From Bothriochloa decipiens (lineage: Eukaryota > Streptophyta > Magnoliopsida > Poales > Poaceae), in NCBI GenBank assembly GCA_023333625.1, contig CM041638.1, positions 24,521,129 to 24,585,128 on the forward strand: 64,000 bases of DNA. Reading direction: 5' to 3'. Below, piece after piece: positions 54,858-64,000 of the stretch. The translations under genes were made by a program, and so were the position numbers. The stretch's first letter is position 1, and the number at the start of each line of letters is the position of its first letter. Under the pieces are notes generated by a model. It was given only the letters and a program-made list of their open reading frames with translations. It had not been told where the DNA came from and did no database searches.

Positions 54858-55306
54858 ATGGCTCCCACTAGCAAGAACTCCAATATGCCTCATCATCCAG
54901 ACTCTCCCATGCCCATTAGATCACTCACAGACAGTCTAGAGCTTGCCATGGGCGTGCACGTAGTTGATCCAGTACCTTTAGCCATGGCACCACCTATTGG
55001 AGAGCAGAAGGGAATCCTGGGGGCATCGCCCAATGCTCAGAGGGGTCGGCCGACCACCCTCAGCACCCAGAGACCCCTGTCTGCCTCTCGGTCTCTCACA
55101 TCGCGTCGGGAGATCGAGAAATCTCCAGTTCGCTCCACCATGCCAGTTCGGCCCACCACAGGTCAATTGGCTTTGAAGGCTCCGATGGCAGCAAACCAGC
55201 GCACCATCATGACCTCCTCGGACACAACGGTGAGCACAGACTACACCACATCCTACACTCCGGCCACACCCCCTTCTGGAGGAATCACCAGATCATGGGT
55301 GGTGGG
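54858..55306 (+). pseudogene. Third ORF of element E, 5' half (post-pol position)
   Basis: The open frame starts at ATG 54858 (it is also open upstream to 54825). It is rich in Ser, Thr, Pro and Arg (RRPL/RPTT-type phrases), looks disordered, and has no clear membrane segment. It is cut at 55306 by solo LTR F. In Athila elements this position holds the ORF often called env-like. Its function is not settled, and nothing in the sequence here proves an envelope role. The frame also reads a GGTCGGCCGACC motif as protein (RGRPTT). Confidence 0.6.
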
Positions 55307-55888
55307 TGTTGACGGTAGTAAGTATCATTTTTAACCGTCAACATGACATGAAAAAGGACTACAACATGAATACCATCTAGTTATAGGGGTTACACTGACA
55401 GAATTCCATGAGTTTTGGTGATTGTCTATTTCTAAAGGGGGTTATCGGAAAAGAACCAAAAGAGGCCCACATGTTAGATTTACATAGAGAGAATACCACG
55501 TCCAGCAACTCAAGAATACTCTAGAAGACTCGGGAAGACGACCCTGAGAAGCTGAGCCCACCTGGCAGAGGTAGGTGGGCAGGCGCCCAGGCCACGTGGG
55601 CGTTTATGGAAAAGAACCAAAAGAGGCCCATGTGTCAGATTTAGATAGAGAGAATACCACATCCAGCAACTCAAGAATACTCGAGAAGACTCGGGAAGGC
55701 GACCCTACGAAGCTGAGCCCACCTAGCAGAGGTAGGTGGGCGGGCGCCCAGGCCACGTGGGCGGCTGCCCAGCCACCTGGCCTAATCAGGGCCAACCTCG
55801 GGGATCCTGCCTCCACCAACCTTGAGGAGCAATCTCAGCCATCTATTCAAGTCAGTTTGATCCAAGGGCTGCGGTGCATCCTAGGGGC

Positions 55889-55898
55889 TATATAAACA
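55889..55898 (+). promoter_or_regulatory. TATA box of LTR F
   Basis: CTATATAAAC within 'ggggctatataaacagggccc', the counterpart of 30761-30770 in A. The transcript start would be some 30 bases downstream. Confidence 0.7.
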
Positions 55899-56057
55899 GG
55901 GCCCATGGCCCCTGGAGAAACCCTAATTAATTCAAGAATTCATTTGGAGAATTCATCCTCAACTCTAGAGAAGCCCTAGAGCCACCATCTCAATTAGAGC
56001 TCCACAGTTTAGTAGCATAGTTGCATAGGAATAGATCTAGAAGGAGTCAAGCCTAGC

Positions 56058-56363
56058 TTGGAGTCCACATCTGTCAGAGTTCTTGGTAATTTCTTCTACT
56101 TTATCATAATATTCATTATTGTTCTTGCTACTATGAATAGTACTTTATTCTATTCTAATATATCAAATATGACTTTGCTCTATTTGCTTATGTTCTCAAT
56201 TATATTTTTCTTAGTTTACTTTGATTATATGCTTAGCATAGTTGGATTAGAATTATGTTTATGCATAGGATCGTATAGAGCTTGCTCATTAGATCAATGG
56301 GTGAGTGATAAATATTATGTAGCCATGGTGCCTAGACTGTATTTATCTGCGATTACACCCTAA
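56058..56363 (+). CDS. Hydrophobic LTR frame, copy in LTR F
   Basis: 101 codons, about 160 bases after the TATA box. It is nearly identical over its first 90 residues to the frame 30136-30612, with membrane-like runs (FIIIFIIVLATMNSTLF, IIFFLVYFDYMLSIVGLEL). It ends earlier because of a TAA at 56361. No family is recognised. Confidence 0.3.
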   Translation: MESTSVRVLGNFFYFIIIFIIVLATMNSTLFYSNISNMTLLYLLMFSIIFFLVYFDYMLSIVGLELCLCIGSYRACSLDQWVSDKYYVAMVPRLYLSAITP

Positions 56364-57026
56364 ATTTTTAATCGTGAGGTAGATCACGGGAGTGATAGTC
56401 CTATTGAGTTCTTCGTAGCCCTCCTCACGAGTATAGGACTAATAGAACACCATTATTACATGGAAATGATTGCTCTATTTATGATCTTTCTTGGTAATAT
56501 CACTGCATAGGTGTAACCTTTTTCCGCCATGATTGTTAGGTGTACTTAGACTAATCATTGTATGCTTTGGCTTTATAGTTAGAATAACTTAGGATTTATT
56601 CTTATAGATCATCCTAGTCCATGCTAGTGTTATAGACTTAGAGTACTCTATTGAGATGTTTATCATTATTTTATGTGGCTATGTGCTCTCATTTATCCTT
56701 TATCATTTACCATTCATTTATATCTATATTATTATTTTATGTGACATTTACCCTGTATGAGAAGATAGATAAAGACATGGTTAAGCTCTCCATTATCACA
56801 TGTAATGCTCATTGTTCATATATCCATAAGCATGCCTTCTAGTGGTAAAAATATAAATAACGATACCGGATTACTCCCGGTTAAAATGCTACATCGGTAT
56901 TATCTGTGCACCTGCGGATCCCTTCTTTATTTTCTAGAAAAGCATATGCACTTAATACTAGCACCTCTGGTGCCATGCTGGGGATGACAACCTAGCTTAG
57001 GTGGTGTTAGAGGTGTCAACAGTGGG

Positions 57027-57392
57027 CCGGGTAAAGGAAAGGTGATAGTCCCCTCTCTTAACACAGAAGAGAGGAAAGAGCTGTGGGAGTCTTTTGACTC
57101 CTCCGCTAGCCCTTCCATCCATCGGAGGATGGAGCCGCCGCTGATCAATGGTCCTGTAGGAAGATTTCAAGATGATCGATAGGAGAAGACGGACATGGAG
57201 AGGCTCATGCAAGTCACTGCTGCGCTTAGGGCTAAAAACAGGCGCTTAGAGGAAACAGTCTTTGAACTTAAAATGGCAAACCTTGATTTGGTAGATGATT
57301 TTCGTGATCTTCGCATTAGCACTAATGCGAAGCTCAAGCGCTTTGTGACTGCCATAGGGCACGAGGATCTCCTAGAGCCACCCTCTCCATAG
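57027..57392 (+). pseudogene. Third ORF of element E, 3' half, coiled coil
   Basis: After LTR F the frame continues in a different phase from 54858-55306, so at least one base of frame change separates the halves. A TAG at about 57180 interrupts it. The last part (57195-57392) is a heptad-rich helix (LMQVTAALRAKNRRLEETVFELKM) ending EDLLEPPSP. This suggests an oligomerising coiled-coil end and no transmembrane anchor. Confidence 0.6.
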
Positions 57393-59118
57393 ATTATTCT
57401 AGGATTTAGTTTAGTAGGCATGCATTTGTTTTATTTTCCTTCCTCGTTTTGAATTCCTTTATTTTCATCAATTGTAACGTGCCGACAATTTGGGTTTTGT
57501 TTCTATCAATGGAATGAATGAAGTATTTTTTTTTAAAGAAAATCTCTTATCAAAATAAATGAAGAATTTTAGTCCTGCTGGTGTGTTGCCACCAGCAGGA
57601 CATGTGCCCTTGTTTGCATGTTCAGATCACAGAAAACCAGAAGTGTGGGGGAATCGGCCGATCCCCCTATGATTGTTTTGAACCACATCAGGCACAGACA
57701 ATGTTACCAATATCTGAAGTCGCTGCCACGATGAAAAACCACCCAAGAAGGGGGTTGGGCGACTCCATTGTGAGAAACCGAGGAAACGAGTGCACCACAA
57801 TACTCCAGACTGAAGCATAATTCAAACAACAACACTGGGCACACAAAGGTGGGGTCGACCAACCCCACCAGAGGACCCCAGGCCCACCTGGCAGCTTCCC
57901 AGCTACGACTACGTCGTTCCTGTCAGGTTTGATTCATTCATTTCCTTCTGATTTATTCATTCCCATTTATTTACTTTATTACATGAAATAAAAATAATAA
58001 AAAGAATAAATTCTGCATGATTGATATCTTATACCTTGAGTCATGACATTTGAAGGTTAATAGTGACATAAAGTTCAATTGTTGCATATGTTCATGCCTA
58101 TGGGTAAAAACTTTATAGGAATCATATTGACTAAGTTGTTGATGAAAGTGATATAGTTCTCGGCTAATAAGTCATACCATTTCTGTTTAAGGAACTTAGA
58201 GAATTTATTTTGAAAAATTCATAAAACCATAGTGTCATCTACTCCTCTTTAGCAAGAAAATTCCTACCAGAGCCATATTCAAAATTCAAAACAACTCTTT
58301 ATTTCAACTTACATTGGTGATGAGTTTTGCCAAATCCTGTGGACCCTACTGAGAGTTTTGTCATAGTCCCAAGATTGAGATCACACACACCCATATATAT
58401 AGCTACTTCTACACTGGAAGTACGCAAAAACATGCTTTTCATCTCCACAAAATAGGTTGCTACATGCCTCAAATGTTAGGATATCTCTCTCTGAATATAT
58501 ATTGATGAGACAAAAGAAAAAGGGCTAGTCAAAATAAATATTTATACATAGATGGACACATGGAAGTCCATGAAAAAAAAGAGAAATTGCTAGCCCTGTC
58601 TCAATAGAAAAGTAGAGAAAGAGAGACTTTGTCAAATAAAGGAGCAACCTAGATCTTGATCGATTATGATACTACTCTCCTTGGATCGTTGCTTTGACTT
58701 TACAATAATTGCAATGCAAAGTATGCTACCTTGTTTTCCCTACCAAGCTCCACATAAGCCTGATAGATGTAGGATGCAACAAGAAAGGGCAACACATTTT
58801 ATGCCCTGGTGAGGATTGCTACATACTTTGAGTGATTCAAGAGTGCTAAATGAGGAGTGAGAATGAACTATGTGATTTCTTTTTAAACCATTACAAAAAC
58901 TCTAAGTACCAAGAATAGAAAATTGGGAGATGACTTTGCCTTGAGAATTGTTTGGTTTCTCAACATCTAAAGGATATATGCTAGACAATACCACATAACC
59001 CATTTGTATGAACTATGTCTTGAATAACACTTATGTTCACTATGATCTTGAATGTCATTGTTCACTTCTCTAACCTTTACTCAAGGATGAGCAAAGACTC
59101 AAGTGTGGGAGGTCTTAT
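57393..59118 (+). other. 3' non-coding region and polypurine tract of element E
   Basis: No convincing protein. Palindromic motifs occur at 57647-57667 (gggggaatcggccgatccccc) and 57849-57868. The region ends with 'caaggatgagcaaagactcaagtgtgggaggtctta', in which AAGTGTGGGAGG (59101-59112) serves as the polypurine tract. The phrase 'ctctcactcctcat' and 'aaataccac'-type blocks resemble the A 3' region. Confidence 0.6.
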
Positions 59119-60703
59119 TGATGGTATTTATGCCCTATTTTATACCACCATAACCATCAACATGACACTCATTTCAGGGGAGAATCAACAAAACAAGTTG
59201 TGATATAGGTACAAATAACTTGGTTCCTCATGTACATGTCATTATTTGTTGTAGGTACTCAATCAGGTACTTTTCAGGGCCTAAAAGCTTAAGATAAAAG
59301 AAGCAACAACATCACAAGTCTGCTACACAAAATTTAACATCATAGGAGCATAGAGCAAGCAGCAAGGAGCAAGGCAGACTCACTAGAGCTACAGTGAGGG
59401 GGTCGACCAACCCCCTCCCTGTGGGCCCAGGAGGTGCCATGCTGCACTACCCAAGTCATGATCTCCAAGCTCAAGCTCAACCCCTGGATCACTTGTGCAC
59501 ATCAATCAATGATCAAGAAGCATTACACATGGACTCAAGGGCCCACAACAGAATAACCAAAGCAAACCAACATGTGAGAAGCGCCATGACAAGTGGGGAC
59601 ACTAGAAGAAGGAAGATGGTGGGACCACCCTATCAATGTGGGGTCGGCCGACCACCACATTGTGGGACCCACCTTGCCACTTCACTCCCCCAACTTGAGC
59701 ATCCAGCCTGGTGACTTGGGTTGGGCCCACCTGTCAGATATGGGCATCGGTCGACGCCCTTGGTGGGCCAAACCAAGGTCGGTTTGCTCCCACCGACCTC
59801 TAGCATGCCTCCATGCATCAAGTTTGATCACAAGCGTCCATTTGAAAGCGGTTTCAAGGTCGGTTTCATCCAAGGGCTCATGTTGGAGGTCACATGGATT
59901 GATGACATGGCAATGGAGTAGGCCCTACTCCATCTCCCCTATAAATACCCCATAGAGTTCACTTTAGAATCATGTATCATTAGGAAGAAAGACTACTTTA
60001 GTAGCTTTAGTGTTAGCATAGTGAGTAAAGAGTGAGGAGTTCCAAGGACGAGTCCCGGCCTGTCGAGAGTCTTCTTCGCGGAGCGCCTCAGCAGAAGTAG
60101 GTATTCTTGTAAGTTTTACTTCCGAGTCTTTTCTAGTATTTAATATTCTGGTTTGGTACTTTCAGTATTTAATTCTTTACTAGTGCATTGTTTTACTTGA
60201 GTGAATTGCTCGAAGCATTAGCTAAGCTTAGAGTAGTAAGACTAGTGTAGACGTGGTGTCTATATGACATCTTACTAGTGTGAGCTGCTTGTCGCACTGT
60301 AGGACACCTAGCGCGAGAGTGACAGTCCTCGCTAGGCGGAGAGTTCCCTATACGTGTGTTAGGCAAGTTAACATCGTGAGAGTGAGGATGAATAGGATAG
60401 TCGGCTCGGTGAGGGAGGAGGTGCAAACCTCTTTAACTCGACTCGCCGTTTCGTCTATCGCCCCCAGTAAGAACAGAGGTGGCGAACCTCGTTATACTTA
60501 GAGTACCGTAGCTTGAACATTACTACTAGATAGACCTCTCTATCCCAATCATTTACCCTTTGATCATCACCTAATGACCTTGAACCTAGTTGAATCACTT
60601 TACGTTCCCCGTGGAAATTACGATACCTGGAATACTCCCAATGAAGGCTACATCGACTACCGTACGCCTGTGGTATATCCGTTTGCAACTTCTGGTGTCA
60701 ACA
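59119..60703 (+). repeat. 3' LTR of element E
   Basis: Starts TGATGGTATTTATGCC and ends CTTCTGGTGTCAACA, about 1585 bp. It contains palindromic motifs at 59396-59417, 59638-59654 and 59741-59759 and the TATA motif CTATAAATACC at 59939-59949. The start does not have the TGTTGA form of the other LTRs here, so the left boundary is less certain than the right. Confidence 0.78.
59939..59949 (+). promoter_or_regulatory. TATA box of the E LTR
   Basis: CTATAAATACC, preceded by 'ggccctactccatctcccct' and followed by 'ccatagagttcac'. It lies 0.82 kb into the LTR. Confidence 0.6.
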
Positions 60704-60726
60704 ATGATGAATTACAACTCTCTTAG

Positions 60727-61476
60727 TTGGCAGCTTCAGTACTTGTGACCGAAAAAGTTAAGATTCCAGAGAATCTGGAAGAATTAGAAACTGCGAATCT
60801 TGTAGACATTTTCAATGCAGGAGAGTACTTCATAGCTCCACCAAGACCACAGTCGTGGCAAGATGATAAATATCCAGAGAAGAAGGGAGATCCAGGGAGA
60901 CCTGTCATCCCCATCCACATTGGAAATCATGAGTTTGAAGAAGCTGTCTGTGATCTAGGAGCAAGTGTCAACATTATGCCTAAGGTAATATATGAGAAAA
61001 TTCATGGTAACCCTTTGTTGTACACAACCATGTGTTTGTAGCTTACAGATCAATCATTGTGCTACCCCAAGAGAATCCTTGAAGATGTGCTCGTGGGAGT
61101 TGGACACTCATCTCTAGTACTAGATTTTGCGGTGATAGAAACAGGAGGAGATGAAAGAGCACCAATCATTTTGGGAAAACCATTCCTTAGCTCAGCCAAA
61201 GCCGTCATCTACACCGATAGCACCAAGATCTGTTTCACCATAGGGGAGAAAAAGGAAAGATTCAATTTCAAGAATCGTACGTACACCAACCGAGTTCATC
61301 CTCAGCACCTGTATGATTACTTGAATTTTGACAAGACCATAGAAGAAAAGAAGAACAAGGCCCCTGAAAAGAAGAACAAGATTCCAGAAAAGAAAGCTCA
61401 AGTTAAGAAGAATGACAACACCTATGAAGGTATACTACCCACTCCAAAGAATAATAACACGAAGGGAAAAGCATAG
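60727..61476 (+). pseudogene. First retropepsin-like domain (PR1) of element X
   Basis: One continuous frame has a single TAG at 61039-61041. The active site is intact (EEAVCDLGASVNIMPKVIYEKI), followed by the stop, LTDQSLCYPKRILEDVLVGV, and RAPIILGKPFLSSAKAVIY. The tail (about 61320-61476) is Lys-rich with repeats of the EKKNK type. It is the best preserved PR1 of the family in the window, and it has no start codon of its own, as expected of a Gag-Pro polyprotein part. Confidence 0.9.
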
Positions 61477-61488
61477 CTAACAAGGGGA

Positions 61489-61628
61489 AAGCATAGCCAC
61501 CTGTACAAGAACCAGTTTGGATGGTCAATACTGTTGAGCCACCCCATGAGACTGCTCTTCCCTCCATATGTTTTGAAGATCCTAGAGTACCTGCCATAGA
61601 TTGTGTGATCGACGGTAATACCTTAAGC
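61489..61628 (+). pseudogene. Start of PR2, cut off
   Basis: The stretch is almost identical to 49111-49250 (phrases LSHPMRLLFPP in one frame, and VNTVEPPHETALPSICFEDPRVPAIDCVID in the coding frame). It then breaks off at 61625, where the 3' untranslated sequence begins ('aagccccatgtgaa'). Confidence 0.8.
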
Positions 61629-61629
61629 C

Positions 61630-63399
61630 CCATGTGAATCTTTGATTACTATGGCGGCATAAAAATATATTGCATGCATAAATAATAAAATCCCAAAAAT
61701 ATTGAAAGAAAATTCTGGAAGGCTCTAGGAAACCAAGGAAGATTTACTTTTACTACCACTTAATCAATTACACAAGCTTTGTTGTCTATTTGAGCTCAAC
61801 AGGATTTGAAGGACGCATTGATATCTACATCAACCTTGGATATAATCCGACAAGGTGAAGAATGTCTCTGTTGTCAAGCTGAATGACTATGTTAACATCC
61901 AGCTTGGGAGAGGAGCATCCCCTGTGTATCTAGCTAAGAATTACTATCTTATATTTAGTTATTTAAGTTTGCTATAAAATGATGCATAACCAATAAAACC
62001 AAATAAAAAGTTTTGCCTGTTTATAATTTTTATTATTAGTTATTAGTTAAGAGAGAATGTACAAGTTTAACCTGCCTTAAATAATAGAGCTTTAGGAAAT
62101 TTTGTATGCTTGGAAATGATGAATAGTTGCTCTATCGTAATTCCTTTGAAGTGCTTTATATTTAACCTTGCACTCTCCCGAGTTTTGAATAAAATTATTT
62201 TGATACGAAGATTTGCTCTGAACCTGAGATTTGTGAGTAGCGAATGCTTAACCTAAGTCTAGGTGATTGGGGAATGTGATATAAAATAGTTTGAGCTGCT
62301 ATTCTCCATGTTCTAAGTGATACTAGAATCCTTTATTTCAAAGACTTAAAATTACCACATGATAAGACCCTGTATGATGAGAGTTTGAATTCCTACCACA
62401 GCCATATAAACATGCTTGATTAGAATAGGAAAGACTTTTTTATTGATTTGGCTATTTGTACGCATTGAGTTTGCCCTGACCATGTTGACCCTTAGGAACT
62501 TGTCATATGGTTAAAATAAAGATTCACACGCACTTTGTACCCCTTACTGCTTCTACCCTGGAAGTACGCACCACCATATATACCTATTTAGATCCACCTC
62601 AAAAATTTGTTCTGCTCCTACACTGGGAGTGAACATTTCAAAAATATCATATCCATAGGTTTTTCCTTGTTTTCTAGACATGTTCCACTTTTTCTCCAAG
62701 GTTACCCATATCATTAGTTCTAAGGTTGTTTCTAGTTCTAAAAGAGAGAGAGAGATAAGAGAAAGGAAAGAAAGAAAGTTTTGCAAGAATCAAAGCTTCA
62801 GTTATCAATCAAAGTTCAAATTGTTCAAGATTCTTTAGAAATCTTCAAGGTTCGACAAGTTATCTTTTGCAAGGAGCAATGTTTTCTCCCTTTCTACCTC
62901 CCACAAATATTCTCTACCACATTGATCATACCTTTGAAACCGCGTCTTGATTTGATTATATGCCAAGGATCTTTGGATTTTATCCTCTGGATCCATGTGT
63001 TAGACTGGGCAACATATTTATCACAAGTATGCTGTCTCCTGTCCCACCTATGAACTTTAGGTATTTTTACTAGTTTAGGGTGAGGAAGAGAGAAGGCATG
63101 ATGCTACTCTGCATAAGTCTAAAAATACCACACATACTAGAGGAGAGAAGGCAGACCACTATCCTTGCTTTGGTAAGGATACACAAATACCACAAATGAG
63201 AGACCTGAAAGGATCATGCATAGGATCTTTGAGTTTTATTTCAAAAATTTTATAAAATTCCTAGGATAAAGGTTGATCAAAGAATGTGGGGAATAGTGCT
63301 CGACTTGATTGTTCCGCTCTTCAATTACTCAAGACCCAAGTGAAAGCTACAAGCTCCATGGTCAACGGTAATATGGGTAAGTTTGAATGTCAGGGTAGT
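61630..63399 (+). other. 3' untranslated region of element X
   Basis: Collinear, in opposite orientation, with 31345-33420 of element A ('aagccccatgtga', 'atggcggcataaaaat', 'ccagcttgggagagga'). No protein is supported. It contains a GA repeat near 62741-62755. Confidence 0.65.
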
Positions 63400-64000
63400 T
63401 GTAACAACCCTAAAAATCCCAAACACCAAAAATCACAACCGACAAAAATTTTTCTAAAGTATCCCATTGTTGGTGAGTGTCATGTAGGAAAACACCCAAT
63501 AAGTTGCACAAGTAACACCGATGTTAGTTGGAGCAATTGCATTATAATCACAAGGTTTGATTTGCCTCTTATTGATTTTATGTATTGCTAATAAAATCAA
63601 TAACCTTTTATCACATGCATATATATGTCTACTAACCATGGGCATGGATCCAACATCACCATGAGACCCTAGGAGAACCACTAGGTGTATGTCTTGATCA
63701 CTAACATCTTATACTAACATGATCATGGCATATAAAGTTTAATGCTTGGAAAAGAAATGGAAAATGGAATAGAAAATAGAAAGAAAAAGAAAAAGACAAT
63801 GTAGCCCAAAGCAGCAAGGCAGCTCAGCTCGGCCTGCCGGCCTCGCCAGCACCGCGGCTCAACAAGGCGCCCGCACGGCCTGCCAGCCGCTCGGCCAGGC
63901 CGCCCGCCCACCGCACATCGTCGTGGCCCAGCCGGCCGAGACGGCCTAGCAAGGTATCGGCCTGACCCGCGCCCGCACGCAACCCAGCAAGGGCCTGCCA
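63400..64000 (+). mobile_element. Start of a long LTR (family of 37897 and 24734), partial
   Basis: Begins TGTAACAACCCTAAAAATCCC after gtagt (63395-63399). It stays collinear with 37897 onward ('gtgagtgtcatgtagga', 'attgattttatgtattg'), then a GC-rich part starting near 63800 reaches the window end. Its other end and TSD are outside. Confidence 0.85.

Larger units (their letters stand above)
55307..57021 (+). mobile_element. Solo LTR F (A family), inserted in element E
   Basis: 1715 bp, starts TGTTGACGGTAGTAAG and ends GAGGTGTCAACA. The TSD gtggg is perfect (55302-55306 and 57022-57026). It is the same family as the LTRs of element A, in plus orientation. It carries an internal tandem duplication of about 163 bp (about 55450-55611 and 55612-55775, both with 'gaaccaaaagaggccca...ggcgcccaggccacgtgggcg'). 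This explains why it is longer than the 1.54-kb A LTRs. Its TATA box is CTATATAAAC at 55889-55898. Confidence 0.94.
49855..60703 (+). mobile_element. Athila-like Ty3/gypsy element E with gag, pol and a third ORF
   Basis: Only the last 26 bases of the 5' LTR remain (49855-49880, TCCGTTTGCCACTTCTGGTGTCAACA), followed by the primer site 49888-49905. The 3' LTR (59119-60703) is complete and ends with the same 26 bases but for one. The order is gag-protease, RT, RNase H, integrase, third ORF, 3' non-coding region, polypurine tract, LTR. Domain order with integrase after RNase H puts it in Ty3/gypsy. The tRNA-Asp primer, FMDDFSVYG in RT and an additional ORF after pol point to the Athila lineage. 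It holds solo LTR F at 55307-57021. Many stops make it defective. Confidence 0.9.
60704..63399 (+). mobile_element. Element X, right part (C): gag end, PR1, 3' region
   Basis: It resumes directly after the E LTR with 'atgatgaattacaactc' and the gag-protease linker seen in A. It holds PR1 with one stop, the first codons of PR2, then a jump to the 3' untranslated region (about 61630), so most of PR2 is deleted. It ends at 63399 where another LTR begins. Left (B) and right (C) parts have the same orientation but do not join simply, because B already carries PR2. One or more recombinations must have occurred. Confidence 0.75.

Overview
The window reads as nuclear DNA of a grass, probably panicoid. 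The evidence is GC-rich monocot-style exons (oleosin, class III peroxidase), a Stowaway MITE, RTE-type LINEs with (TTG)n tails, Athila/Tat-like Ty3-gypsy elements primed by tRNA-Asp, a Pack-MULE-like element, a small Helitron and hAT relics. A 400-N assembly gap sits at 17940-18339. The species call is inference from element style; no database search was possible.

Left third (1-23093), gene-bearing. An oleosin gene lies on the minus strand (2817-3332). A non-autonomous Helitron (5073-7855) is split by a 5'-truncated RTE LINE with a perfect 14-bp target-site duplication (TSD). A broken hAT transposase follows (9809-11132), with a hAT terminus at 11299. A GC-rich array with a ~80-bp period (13300-13800) and a Stowaway MITE (13996-14113) come next. 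From about 14.7 to 18.5 kb a minus-strand spliced gene is suspected from exon-like segments and a TATA box; I cannot name it. A complete two-exon class III peroxidase gene (19021-20422) carries an unusual Gln/Glu-rich and Arg/Pro-rich C-terminal extension. An L1-type LINE tail (TSD 15 bp) and an 805-bp non-autonomous hAT element (near-perfect 8-bp TSD) follow.

Middle (23094-46591), a nested transposon stack. A Pack-MULE-like element with ~200-bp terminal inverted repeats (TIRs) has a 4.3-kb solo LTR inserted in its right TIR. Next, five elements are nested: an LTR element fragment D contains solo LTR H, which contains retroelement A, which contains a 5-kb LTR-like insertion I (3 kb without its own insert), which contains an RTE LINE. 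Four of the five junction pairs have TSDs that I could read by eye.

Right third (46592-64000), a second stack. A plus-strand element X (5' LTR B, gag, protease pieces, 3' untranslated part C) surrounds an Athila-like element E with gag, protease, RT, RNase H, integrase and a third ORF. E is itself cut by a 1.7-kb solo LTR F with a perfect 5-bp TSD. X is cut again at 63400 by an LTR that runs off the window.

How they relate: A, B and C belong to one related family that shows gag plus two tandem retropepsin-like domains and no polymerase or integrase. E is the only element with recognisable pol domains, and it is decayed. The A/F/B LTRs also share an untypical hydrophobic reading frame just downstream of their TATA boxes. 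These points, the peroxidase extension and the dispersed GGTCGGCCGACC-type palindromes are the most interesting leads.
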